Source of the DNA: Robiginitomaculum sp.
GTDB taxonomy: Bacteria; Pseudomonadota; Alphaproteobacteria; Caulobacterales; Maricaulaceae
Direction: 5' to 3'
Assembly (NCBI GenBank): GCA_021776565.1
Contig: JAJFFQ010000038.1
Coordinates: 1 to 64,000 of the forward strand
Length of the DNA stretch: 64,000 bases
Part shown: positions 48,251-56,122 of the stretch, piece by piece
Position numbering within the stretch: the stretch's first letter is position 1
Layout: every line of letters starts with the position of its first letter
Made by a program: the position numbers and the translations under genes
The notes under the pieces: model-generated
What the model was told of the DNA's origin: nothing
Database searches by the model: none
What the model saw: only the letters and a program-made list of their open reading frames with translations

Positions 48251-48883
48251 TTATTTTTTATCGGTTTCACTATCGGCTTCTCGGCGCTCATAGACCTGAT
48301 CTATTAAACCAAACTCTTTGGCCTCATCGGCTGTCATAAAATGGTCGCGATCCAGTGTTTTTTCAATAGTATCATAATCTTGCCCTGTATGCTTAACGTA
48401 AATTTCGTTAAGTTTACGCTTCACTTTAACTATGTCTTCTGCATGGCGAACAATGTCCGATGCCTGCCCCTGATAACCACCAGAAGGCTGGTGAACCATG
48501 ATGCGTGCATTGGGCGTGGCAAAGCGCATATCCTTTTGACCACCAGACAGAAGCAGTGACCCCATGGAGGCCGCCTGACCGATACAGGCGGTAGAAACCG
48601 GTGATTTAATGTATTGCATGGTGTCATAAATCGCCAAACCCGATGTCACCACACCGCCGGGAGAGTTGATATACATGGAAATTTCTTTTTTCGGGTTTTC
48701 CGATTCGAGAAACAATAGCTGAGCAGTAATCAGGCTGGCCATGCCGTCTTCAACCGGGCCGGTCAAAAAGATAATCCGCTCTTTGAGAAGCCGGGAAAAA
48801 ATATCAAAGGCGCGCTCTCCACGACTGGTCTGTTCGACCACCATGGGAACCAAATTCATCATTACGTCTTGTGGGTCTTTCAT
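48251..48883 (-). CDS. clpP: ATP-dependent Clp protease proteolytic subunit
   Basis: ClpP is the serine-protease barrel working with ClpX. The 210 residues have the catalytic triad Ser106 (GQAASMGS), His131 (MVHQPSGG) and Asp182 (LDRDHFM). The ATG at 48883 ([15 protein letters not shown]) has AAGGA 7 nt upstream and matches the family; an open 41-codon extension is discarded. The gene lies upstream of clpX with 233 nt between, so clpX may have its own promoter. The tig and lon genes that often flank this pair are not present here. Confidence 0.96.
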   Translation of the reverse strand: MKDPQDVMMNLVPMVVEQTSRGERAFDIFSRLLKERIIFLTGPVEDGMASLITAQLLFLESENPKKEISMYINSPGGVVTSGLAIYDTMQYIKSPVSTACIGQAASMGSLLLSGGQKDMRFATPNARIMVHQPSGGYQGQASDIVRHAEDIVKVKRKLNEIYVKHTGQDYDTIEKTLDRDHFMTADEAKEFGLIDQVYERREADSETDKK

Positions 48884-49067
48884 AGTTTTTTCCTTGCTTG
48901 GCGGTTCAATTGCACCTGATTCGTATACCGGTTTGAACACGAATATCAGCACAGAGTTAACGACATGCAAGCATGACCACAGTAAATGTACTATTTGCAC
49001 ACACATATTGGAGGTGACAGACTTCGCCTTGCCCTGTATCCCACGGCACCTTCTTTAGGTGCAGGTT

Positions 49068-50249
49068 ATGAATGATCAGGTTTTAACCGGGGATGCCCCC
49101 CTTCCGGGCTGGCGTAGGTCTGCGGCGGCAGCGATTTCCTGCGTTAGTATAGCCGGTATGTCGTTCGGGCTGGGTTTGCCATTGCTGGCCTTTAACCTGG
49201 AATTCATGACCGGTTCGGGAACTATCATTGCCCTTAATGCCTTGATGGCGGCTCTTTCAACCGTCATAGCAGCCCCCTTTGCACCGGCCATTCTGGCCCG
49301 TGTGCCGACACGCCCTTTTATGATTGTCTGTCTGCTCTATACCGCGTTCAGTTTTGTTGCCTATAAGCTGGTGCCGTCTGTGCCATTCTGGATGTTTATG
49401 CGCTTCACCTCAGGTGCTGCTGTTGCCATTCTGTTTGTTGCCAGTGAAACCTGGATCATACAACTGGCTCCCGAGCAGATACGCGGGCGGGTGCTGGGCA
49501 TTTATTCCATGTCACTGGGCGCAGGGTTTGGCCTTGGTGGCCTGATTGTCGCCGTGTTGGGGGTGCGCAGCTGGGCACCGTTTATGGCGGGCAGTATCAT
49601 CTGCCTTATGGCTATACTGCCGCTTCTGTTGCCTGGCCCCGGCTTGCACATACCGGAAAAAGCCCGCAGCGGACTTCGTGATTTCACCACCAAGGTCAAA
49701 GCCGCGCCGCGCCTGATGCTGGCCGCACTGGCCTTTGGTGCAATCGAGACATCTGCCATGCATTTTTCGCCAATATGGGCCTTTCGCAGCGGATTTGGAG
49801 AAACCCAGGCACAGCTTCTTGTGGCCGCCGGGGCGTTGGGCGTAATTCTGTTGCAATTACCCATTAGCTGGCTGGGCGATTATGTTAGTCGCTACCGGTT
49901 ATTACTGGCCTGTGCGCTTGCCGGGTTGATCGGCCCGGTTTTGATGTTTCTGGCCGGCCAGTCGCTTTCACCGACGATTTATCTGGTATTTTTCCTCTAT
50001 GTTGGCTTTACCGAAGGTATTTATATCCTGGCTATGGGCATTATCGGTCAAAAATTTAACAAGGCCGAGATGACCGGTGCCAATGCGGCGCTGGTCACCA
50101 TGTATGGACTAGGCTCGCTCTTCAGTCCCATTCTGGTCGGGCCACTAATGGATTTGATTAACCCGGGCGGCGCACTGCTCGGGCTGTTTTTGATCGGTTT
50201 GATTTATCCGCTGGTTGCTCTGCTGCGCTGGGTAACACAGCGTGGTTGA
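49068..50249 (+). CDS. Major facilitator superfamily transporter
   Basis: This 393-residue protein has about twelve hydrophobic helices and no large soluble domain, as in MFS permeases. The loop between helices 2 and 3 ([10 protein letters not shown]) and RIRGRV-like [12 protein letters not shown] fit the small YcaD-like subgroup. The substrate is unknown. The ATG at 49068 is preferred over a GTG 9 nt earlier; AGGTGC precedes it. It stands between clpP (divergent) and rpmG (same strand), a neighbourhood common in Alphaproteobacteria. Confidence 0.85.
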   Translation: MNDQVLTGDAPLPGWRRSAAAAISCVSIAGMSFGLGLPLLAFNLEFMTGSGTIIALNALMAALSTVIAAPFAPAILARVPTRPFMIVCLLYTAFSFVAYKLVPSVPFWMFMRFTSGAAVAILFVASETWIIQLAPEQIRGRVLGIYSMSLGAGFGLGGLIVAVLGVRSWAPFMAGSIICLMAILPLLLPGPGLHIPEKARSGLRDFTTKVKAAPRLMLAALAFGAIETSAMHFSPIWAFRSGFGETQAQLLVAAGALGVILLQLPISWLGDYVSRYRLLLACALAGLIGPVLMFLAGQSLSPTIYLVFFLYVGFTEGIYILAMGIIGQKFNKAEMTGANAALVTMYGLGSLFSPILVGPLMDLINPGGALLGLFLIGLIYPLVALLRWVTQRG

Positions 50250-50320
50250 CACATGGTACGCGAACAGTATGTTGCGCGGCTTGCGCCGGGGCAGTCTCGG
50301 CAAAACAGGGAATCACGGTG

Positions 50321-50488
50321 ATGGCCAAAGCGGCAACCATTAAAATTCGTCTCAACTCAACCGCAGATACCGGCTTCTTCTATGTCACCAGGAAGAATTC
50401 ACGCACCCAGACTGAAAAACTGGTCTTGCGTAAATACGATCCGGTTATCCGCAAGCATGTTGACTTCAAAGAAGGCAAGATCAAATAA
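50321..50488 (+). CDS. rpmG: 50S ribosomal protein L33
   Basis: This is a 55-residue ribosomal protein ([20 protein letters not shown]...). It lacks the two CxxC zinc pairs, so it is the zinc-independent form. The frame is open 25 codons further upstream, overlapping the transporter end, but AGGGA and the canonical MAK start support 50321. The basic C-terminus [17 protein letters not shown] is typical. Confidence 0.95.
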   Translation: MAKAATIKIRLNSTADTGFFYVTRKNSRTQTEKLVLRKYDPVIRKHVDFKEGKIK

Positions 50489-50525
50489 ATCTTGTTTGCC
50501 GGCCCAAGGATCAGACCTCTTTTAC

Positions 50526-51923
50526 CTACCCCAAAGCCGTGTTGGCATGATTTTTATCATCAGCACTTAGCACGCAATTGCGCCCGGCCTTTTTTGCATT
50601 ATAGAGCGCCTTGTCGGCACGGATAAGCGCGGCCTCATGGGAATCACCCTGAAACAACTCCGTTACGCCACCACTGATCGTGATTGAAAGAGCGCCCTGC
50701 CCGTCCCCCAGTGTAAAAGGCTCTGCCTCAACGGCAATACGCAGACGCTCGGCAGCCTGCATCGCAGCATCAAGATTTGAGCCAGGCATAACCACCACAA
50801 ATTCCTCGCCGCCATACCGACACGAAACATCAATGGCGCGCATATTGGCTTTCATGCGTTTGGCCAGTTCCTGCAACACTTTATCGCCGGCATCATGCCC
50901 CCATTTATCATTAACCGGTTTGAAGAAATCCACATCTGCGATTAAAATCGATGCGGCTTCCACACCGCGGTCCAGGCGGATCAGGGCATCTTCGATCCGG
51001 GCCTGCATAAGGCGCCGATTGTGCAAACCGGTCAGTTGATCGGTGACCGACATTTCAAAGCTGTTGTCCAGTGATTGACGCAAGGTGTCCGCATAACGCT
51101 TGCAGCGTAATTGTGTGTTGACCCGGGCGCTTAATTCATTGGAATCAACCGGGCGCAACAACACGTCATTAACGCCAATATCAAACGCACGCACAATCTG
51201 TTCACGGTTATCGGGATTAACCAGCGCCAGAATGGGTATGGCCCGGCCCTTGTCGCCAGAGCGCATACGGGCACACAATCGCAAACCATCAAACCCGCGC
51301 GCCGCAAGATTGATAACCAGTAAATCAATATTTTCCGCATCAAGACGCTCAGAAGCGTCGCGGGGGTCAGTGCTATGGATCAGATGATGATCCTCGCCCA
51401 GCTTGCGCGCCAGGCGTTGACCCTGACGCTCGTCATCCTCAAGAATGAGTATATTAGCCTTGGCACTGGCATCGCCAAGGCATGACATGGTGTCGTTAAT
51501 GGCACCAAGTGCACGCCCGCTGGCTTCGCGTTGGCGTAATTCGTCCATAACCAGCTTTAGCCGCAATAATGACCTGACCCGTGCGAACAGGGCAACATCA
51601 TCAATGGGCTTGGACAGAAAATCATCTGCACCAGCCTGAAGCCCCTGAACCCTGTCTTCTTGCTGATCCAGTGCCGTAACCATGACCACAGGGATATGAC
51701 GCGTGCGCGGATCGTTCTTTAACCGGGCGCAAACCTCAAAGCCATCCATTTGCGGCATCATCACATCCAGCAGGATCAGATCCGGCACCGTACGTCGCGC
51801 AAGTTCAATGGCATCGGGGCCATTGCTTGCCGAAACAACATCATAGTATTCAGCCTCCAGCTTGGCCTTTAACAAGCGTACATTTGGCTCAATATCGTCG
51901 ACAACAAGGATACGTCCGCTCAT
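50526..51923 (-). CDS. pleD: PleD-type response regulator with diguanylate cyclase domain
   Basis: The protein makes the second messenger cyclic di-GMP in response to phosphorylation and in Caulobacter-type bacteria drives polar development. The 465 residues contain an intact first receiver (VVDDIEP, phosphoacceptor in LILLDVMMP, lysine in FLSKPIDD), a degenerate second receiver (about 155-280) and a GGDEF domain. The active-site motif is GGEEF in CRYGGEEFVV, and an RxxD inhibitory site (RAID) sits exactly five residues before it, so product feedback is expected. It starts 11 nt after divK. The open frame 28 codons upstream lies inside divK and is discarded. Confidence 0.93.
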   Translation of the reverse strand: MSGRILVVDDIEPNVRLLKAKLEAEYYDVVSASNGPDAIELARRTVPDLILLDVMMPQMDGFEVCARLKNDPRTRHIPVVMVTALDQQEDRVQGLQAGADDFLSKPIDDVALFARVRSLLRLKLVMDELRQREASGRALGAINDTMSCLGDASAKANILILEDDERQGQRLARKLGEDHHLIHSTDPRDASERLDAENIDLLVINLAARGFDGLRLCARMRSGDKGRAIPILALVNPDNREQIVRAFDIGVNDVLLRPVDSNELSARVNTQLRCKRYADTLRQSLDNSFEMSVTDQLTGLHNRRLMQARIEDALIRLDRGVEAASILIADVDFFKPVNDKWGHDAGDKVLQELAKRMKANMRAIDVSCRYGGEEFVVVMPGSNLDAAMQAAERLRIAVEAEPFTLGDGQGALSITISGGVTELFQGDSHEAALIRADKALYNAKKAGRNCVLSADDKNHANTALG

Positions 51924-51934
51924 GGCAAGAGACC

Positions 51935-52300
51935 CTAATTCAGATGTTTTCGGATGGTTTCCAAAAACGTGCTCATGGTGATTGGCTTGGAAATATAGGC
52001 CTCGCATCCACCTTCGCGAATACGCTCCTCATCACCTTTCATGGCAAAGGCGGTTATGGCAATAACAGGGATTGAGGCCAGTTCCTCATCAGCTTTCAGC
52101 CATTTGGTAACCTCAAGACCTGAAACTTCTGGCAATTGAATATCCATCAGGATCAGATCAGGGCGATGCTCCCGGGCCATATCCAGCGCCTTCAACCCCT
52201 CTTGCGTCTGTAAGGTTTCATACCCGTGAGCCTCAAGCAGATCATGAAACAGTTTCATGTTCAGCTCGTTATCTTCAACGATAAGAATTTTTTTTGGCAT
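51935..52300 (-). CDS. divK: Single-domain response regulator DivK
   Basis: DivK is a cell-cycle regulator controlling the DivJ/PleC kinases and hence CtrA. The 121 residues are one receiver with Asp53 ([13 protein letters not shown]), Thr83 ([14 protein letters not shown]) and Lys105 (YISKPI), and they match the very conserved [20 protein letters not shown]. The start at 52300 ([11 protein letters not shown]) follows the family; other in-frame starts up to 52345 exist and none has a strong ribosome-binding site. It is in an operon with pleD, as is usual in this class. Confidence 0.94.
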   Translation of the reverse strand: MPKKILIVEDNELNMKLFHDLLEAHGYETLQTQEGLKALDMAREHRPDLILMDIQLPEVSGLEVTKWLKADEELASIPVIAITAFAMKGDEERIREGGCEAYISKPITMSTFLETIRKHLN

Positions 52301-52392
52301 AGCCTTTAGCATGGCGCTTGCGCCCACCACCCGTTCATCCAACACATTATTATTCTTGAGTTAGAGTTAAACACAATAACCTTAAACAACTC

Positions 52393-52436
52393 TTGATTTG
52401 GTGAAAAAAACATGATTAAGTGAACATATCATGAAC
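52393..52436 (+). promoter_or_regulatory. dinB promoter with alphaproteobacterial SOS (LexA) box
   Basis: GAAC-ATATCAT-GAAC at 52422-52436 matches the direct-repeat LexA site GAAC-N7-GAAC known from Alphaproteobacteria. A plausible promoter, TTGATT (52393-52398), 17 nt, TTAAGT (52416-52421), ends at its edge, so bound LexA would block transcription. It lies 80 nt before the dinB start. A weaker GAAC-N7-GTCT follows at 52507-52521. Confidence 0.65.
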
Positions 52437-52515
52437 ATTTCTTATGCCGTTCCCTGTATTTTCCATGCTATCATTTGGTGACTTATGCTCACCTACTGCC
52501 ACAACGGAACATGCA

Positions 52516-53865
52516 ATGTCTGATGTCTGGTGCCGATCCTGTATGCAAAAATCCGCTACGTCCGGACGCTGCACACACTGTGCGAGCACCTGCTTGATTG
52601 ACCACCCACAGGCCGCAAAACTGGACATTGCCCATGTCGACTGTGATGCATTTTATGCCTCCATCGAGAAACGCGATGATCCGTCCCTTGCCTCGGTGCC
52701 ATTGATAATTGGTGGTAATGACCGACGCGGTGTTGTGGCAACGGCTTGCTATCTGGCCCGTGCCTTTGGGATACATTCGGCCATGCCCATGTATCAGGCC
52801 AAAAAGCTCTGCCCTGATGCCCGCATTTTGCCGCCCAGCATGTCAAAATACACCCGCGAGGGACAGCGCCTGCGCACCATGATGCGTAACCTGACCCCCC
52901 TGGTTGAACCCTTGTCCATTGATGAGGCATTTTTGGATCTTACCGGAACCCGACGTGTGCATGGCGGGCCACCGGTGCAAACCCTGATGAGGTTTCAAAA
53001 AGCTGTTGAGGACGAGATCGGCATCACCGTATCCATCGGTCTTTCCTGCAACAAGTTTCTCGCCAAAACTGCGTCTGATCTGGATAAACCACGGGGATTT
53101 TCCATTCTGGCCCAGGACGAAGCCATTGCCTTTCTGGCCGATAAGCCGGTGCAGTTTATTTACGGGGTTGGCCCCGCCTTTGCGCGCAAGCTGGCGGCAG
53201 CGAGCATAACACGGATCAAACAGGTTCAAAACCTGTCTGTCGATACGATGGCAAAGCGCTTTGGTGAACAGGGGTGGCGGCTGGCACATCTGGCTAATGG
53301 TCTGGACACCCGCAAGGTTTCACCAGTTTCAATACGAAAATCAATTTCTTCGGAAACAACATTTTCCAAAAATATTTCAAACCTTGCCGCCCTTGAAAAA
53401 CAACTCTGGCGGCAATGCGAACGCGCATCATTTCATGCAAAAACCAAAGGTGTTGCGGGCGGCACGGCTACGCTCAAACTCAAGGATTCATACCACCAGA
53501 TCATTTCACGCCAAAAACCCCTCGATCCACCAACCAACCTCGCCGATGCGCTATTTCGCACCTTGCAACCCAGCCTGGCCAAGGAAGTGGGGGGCCGTTC
53601 CTTTCGCCTGATCGGTGCCGGATTTGCCTCTCTGTGCCCCGCTTTTGGCCCGGATTCTGGCCCGGATTCTGGCCCGGATTTGGAAGGCGATGAATGGCGC
53701 GATTTACTGGATGCTGAGGCACCGCGCCGCGCCAAGGCAGAGCGGGCCATGGATCGCGCCCGCGCCCGTTTTGGCCAAAATGCCGTGCAAAAAGGCCGTG
53801 CCATCGGGCCGGTTAAACCTGATCCACCTGATCCACCTGATCCACCTGATCCCTTTGACATATAA
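52516..53865 (+). CDS. dinB: DNA polymerase IV with N-terminal zinc finger
   Basis: This is a Y-family translesion polymerase of 449 residues. A short CxxC...CxxC finger (CRSCMQKSATSGRCTHC) precedes the polymerase core, a form seen in some Alphaproteobacteria. The catalytic carboxylates are in AHVDCDAFYASIE and PLSIDEAFLDL, and the steric-gate region is CDAFY. The C-terminus is repetitive (GPDSGPDSGPD and repeated DPP) and lacks the usual beta-clamp motif at its end as far as I can see. The ATG at 52516 has GGAA upstream; the open frame from 52444 overlaps the promoter. An SOS box lies upstream. Confidence 0.92.
   Translation: MSDVWCRSCMQKSATSGRCTHCASTCLIDHPQAAKLDIAHVDCDAFYASIEKRDDPSLASVPLIIGGNDRRGVVATACYLARAFGIHSAMPMYQAKKLCPDARILPPSMSKYTREGQRLRTMMRNLTPLVEPLSIDEAFLDLTGTRRVHGGPPVQTLMRFQKAVEDEIGITVSIGLSCNKFLAKTASDLDKPRGFSILAQDEAIAFLADKPVQFIYGVGPAFARKLAAASITRIKQVQNLSVDTMAKRFGEQGWRLAHLANGLDTRKVSPVSIRKSISSETTFSKNISNLAALEKQLWRQCERASFHAKTKGVAGGTATLKLKDSYHQIISRQKPLDPPTNLADALFRTLQPSLAKEVGGRSFRLIGAGFASLCPAFGPDSGPDSGPDLEGDEWRDLLDAEAPRRAKAERAMDRARARFGQNAVQKGRAIGPVKPDPPDPPDPPDPFDI
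53647..53682 (+). repeat. 12-bp in-frame tandem repeat in dinB
   Basis: Three copies of GGCCCGGATTCT (the last ending TTTG) encode Gly-Pro-Asp-Ser repeats. The unit is a multiple of three, so changes in copy number by slippage would keep the frame. Confidence 0.85.
53818..53853 (+). repeat. 9-bp in-frame tandem repeat at the dinB 3' end
   Basis: Four copies of CCTGATCCA (the last CCTGATCCC) encode Pro-Asp-Pro repeats, eight codons before the dinB stop. Copy-number change would lengthen or shorten the tail without a frameshift. Confidence 0.85.
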
Positions 53866-53917
53866 CTAATGCTCGGTGGAATAATTATGAAATTAGTGTT
53901 TATTATGATTCTTGACA

Positions 53918-54163
53918 ATGACAGCACAAAGAAAACCAAAGCGAGATGAGAATGCCGGACAAAAAGACAAGACGGAACAGTTCATTACGAACGCAGAAAC
54001 GATTGACCAAATGATTGCGCCGGTAAAGTTGAAAAAAATGCCTGTTGCGCCTCGTTTCAAGGCCGACTTTCGGGTAGCCATAGACAGTATGACTGCAAGG
54101 CGCGACACAGCGCGCAACGCAATCATTTCATACTGGTGTTCTAAGGGGGTTGAGAGCAAGTAA
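53918..54163 (+). CDS. Small basic protein of unknown function at the head of the methyltransferase island
   Basis: I do not recognise this 81-residue protein. It is highly charged at the N-terminus (MTAQRKPKRDENAGQKDKTEQF). A possible helical DNA-binding or regulatory part follows (FRVAIDSMTARRDTARNAIISYW), but no helix-turn-helix or ribbon-helix-helix motif is convincing. It ends 43 nt before the first methyltransferase on the same strand, in AT-richer DNA than dinB. A controller-like role is possible only by position. No strong ribosome-binding site was seen, so it may not be translated. Confidence 0.5.
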   Translation: MTAQRKPKRDENAGQKDKTEQFITNAETIDQMIAPVKLKKMPVAPRFKADFRVAIDSMTARRDTARNAIISYWCSKGVESK

Positions 54164-54206
54164 TGAAAGCCCAGTTCCAATACCTTGTCAGTGCCAAGGT
54201 CTGTCA

Positions 54207-55154
54207 ATGAAAATTGTGTCACTTTTTAGCGGGGCAGGTGGCCTCGATCTTGGACTCATTCAAGCAGGCCACGAAATTATATGGGCAAATGACTTCGATT
54301 CCGATTGTGTAGATACCTACGAACACAATATAGGGAGGCATATAAGGCTTGGCTCTATTGAAGATATAAAATCCGATGAAATTCCCACAGGCGATGTCGT
54401 TGTTGGTGGGTTTCCGTGTCAGGGGTTTTCACAAGCAAACCGCTTACGCTCTGGCGATGATCCTCGAAATAGCCTTTATAGAGAGTTTCTCCGTATTGTC
54501 ACAGACAACCAACCAAAATGGTTTCTTGCCGAAAATGTACGCGGAATTTTGAGTTTAGACGGTGGTGCGGCAATAAAAAAAATCGAGAGTGACTTTTCAA
54601 AGGCAGGGTACCGAGTGCAAAAAAGGCTTTTTAACACAGCAGATTATGGTGTTCCGCAATCTCGACGGCGGGTAATTATTGCGGGTACCAGAAAAGACCT
54701 GCCTAGCGCACTTGATTACACCTACCCAGAAGCCACGCATTCAAAACATGGTAGCGGCAGTTTAAAAAAATGGTGCAATATTGGGAACGCACTAAAGCAA
54801 ATACCAGAACCTGATGGTGAGCATCAGCTAATCAATCATATCTGTTCTCAATACAAAGTGACTAATCGAAACTTTACGGGGCATAGAACAACAGACCCAA
54901 AAAAACCTTCACCTACTATTCTAGCGCGGGGCAACGCGAAGGGGGGCGTTTGCGCTATACAACACCCTAAAAATCATCGGCGCATGTCCATTCGAGAGCA
55001 AGCAATAATTCAAACATTTCCTAATGCATTTGAGTTTCTTGGGCGAATGAACTCTTGCTACCGACAAGTAGGAAACGCTGTTCCTGTCCTGTTTGGACAA
55101 TATCTTGGCGAACAACTTGGTGCGACAGAAAAACTAAAGCGAGAAGCCTCATGA
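54207..55154 (+). CDS. DNA (cytosine-5) methyltransferase, first of tandem pair
   Basis: The enzyme transfers a methyl group from SAM to C5 of cytosine in a specific DNA site. The 315 residues hold all main motifs: I (SLFSGAGGLDLG, residues 5-16), IV with catalytic Cys71 in GGFPCQGFS, VI with Glu109 in AENVRG, VIII in VPQSRRRVIIAG, then a short target-recognition region, IX (RMSIREQAIIQTFP) and X (YRQVGNAVPV). AAGG precedes the ATG at 54207; the frame is open 19 codons upstream from a TTG. Its stop overlaps the next methyltransferase start (ATGA). The 5' region is about 92% identical to that gene. Confidence 0.93.
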   Translation: MKIVSLFSGAGGLDLGLIQAGHEIIWANDFDSDCVDTYEHNIGRHIRLGSIEDIKSDEIPTGDVVVGGFPCQGFSQANRLRSGDDPRNSLYREFLRIVTDNQPKWFLAENVRGILSLDGGAAIKKIESDFSKAGYRVQKRLFNTADYGVPQSRRRVIIAGTRKDLPSALDYTYPEATHSKHGSGSLKKWCNIGNALKQIPEPDGEHQLINHICSQYKVTNRNFTGHRTTDPKKPSPTILARGNAKGGVCAIQHPKNHRRMSIREQAIIQTFPNAFEFLGRMNSCYRQVGNAVPVLFGQYLGEQLGATEKLKREAS

Positions 55155-56122
55155 AAATTGTATCACTCTTTAGCGGGGCAGGTGGTCTCGATCTTGGACT
55201 CGTTCAAGCTGGCCACGAAATTATATGGGCAAACGATATCTATGCAGATGCTGTAGCAACATACAGAAAAAATATCGGAAATCATGTCTATATGCGTGAC
55301 ATAAGTGAAATACCTTCCAGTGAAATACCCTCTTGTGATGTCGTTGTTGGTGGGTTTCCGTGTCAGGGGTTTTCAGTCGCTAATTGGGGCAGAACAATTA
55401 AAGATGAGCGCAACAAGCTCTATAAAGAAATGGTTAGAGTGATCGACGATAAAAAACCTCGGTTTTTTATTGCGGAGAATGTCAAAGGACTTATTTCGTT
55501 GGGAAAAGGAGAAATCTTAAAACGAATAATTTCTGATTTCTCAAGGGTTGGCTACAAAACGACTTGGCACGTATTAAATTCAGCAGACTATGGTGTGCCC
55601 CAAAAGCGAATGCGGTTTGTAATGCTAGGTGTACGCAATGACATTGCGACCTTGCCGTCAATTTTTCCACCAGAGCCTACTCATCACGACCCCACCAAAA
55701 AAGGGAATTGTGCTAAGCTAAAACCTTGGCTGTCAGTTGGAAGGGCTTTAGCACATATACCTGAACCAGAGCTTGCCCCTGATATTCCTAATCATCAGTA
55801 TTCAAAATACAAATTGCGGTTTAATGGTCATATGGGTCACCGCTATATTGACCCCGACAAGCCCGCGCCAACGGTCACAGGCAGAGGTGATGAAAAAGGC
55901 GGGGTTGTTGTTTTACACCACCCTAAAAATCATCGTCGAATGTCTGCAAGAGAGCTGGCAACCGTCCAGTCATTTCCTGATAATTTTGTATTTGAAGGCA
56001 CAAAAACATCCGCATATCGACAAATTGCAAATGCCGTCCCCCCAGCACTTGGATATGCTATTGGTGTCATGCTTTCAAAAAATGCCAACCAAATTTTGCA
56101 TTTTGATCGTGAAGCAATATGA
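55151..56122 (+). CDS. DNA (cytosine-5) methyltransferase, second of tandem pair
   Basis: This is a paralogue of the preceding gene, 323 residues long, with the same motif positions: SLFSGAGGLDLG (5-16), Cys71 in GGFPCQGFS, Glu109 in AENVKG, VPQKRMRFVMLG, RMSARELATVQSFP and YRQIANAVPP. The region between motifs VIII and IX, which reads the DNA, differs from that of its partner, so the two probably recognise different strands or sites. The start lies in the stop of the first gene and its own stop overlaps the HNH gene (both ATGA), giving a coupled three-gene operon. Confidence 0.93.
   Translation: MKIVSLFSGAGGLDLGLVQAGHEIIWANDIYADAVATYRKNIGNHVYMRDISEIPSSEIPSCDVVVGGFPCQGFSVANWGRTIKDERNKLYKEMVRVIDDKKPRFFIAENVKGLISLGKGEILKRIISDFSRVGYKTTWHVLNSADYGVPQKRMRFVMLGVRNDIATLPSIFPPEPTHHDPTKKGNCAKLKPWLSVGRALAHIPEPELAPDIPNHQYSKYKLRFNGHMGHRYIDPDKPAPTVTGRGDEKGGVVVLHHPKNHRRMSARELATVQSFPDNFVFEGTKTSAYRQIANAVPPALGYAIGVMLSKNANQILHFDREAI

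Noticed and set aside
52301-52421. CtrA binding site in the divK/dinB divergent region
   Set aside because: Two TTAA elements occur, but with a spacing of 11 nt, not the 7 nt of the consensus.
52416-52628. 70-codon minus-strand frame over the dinB start
   Set aside because: It overlaps the SOS box and the zinc-finger codons of dinB and has no similarity to known proteins.
53647-53853. CRISPR-like short repeats near the dinB end
   Set aside because: The units are 9 and 12 bp, directly adjacent without spacers and in frame with dinB, so they are coding minisatellites.
55055-55150. Extended N-terminus of the second methyltransferase
   Set aside because: The extra 32 codons lie inside the first methyltransferase gene in another frame. 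The ATGA-coupled ATG at 55151 gives the family start.
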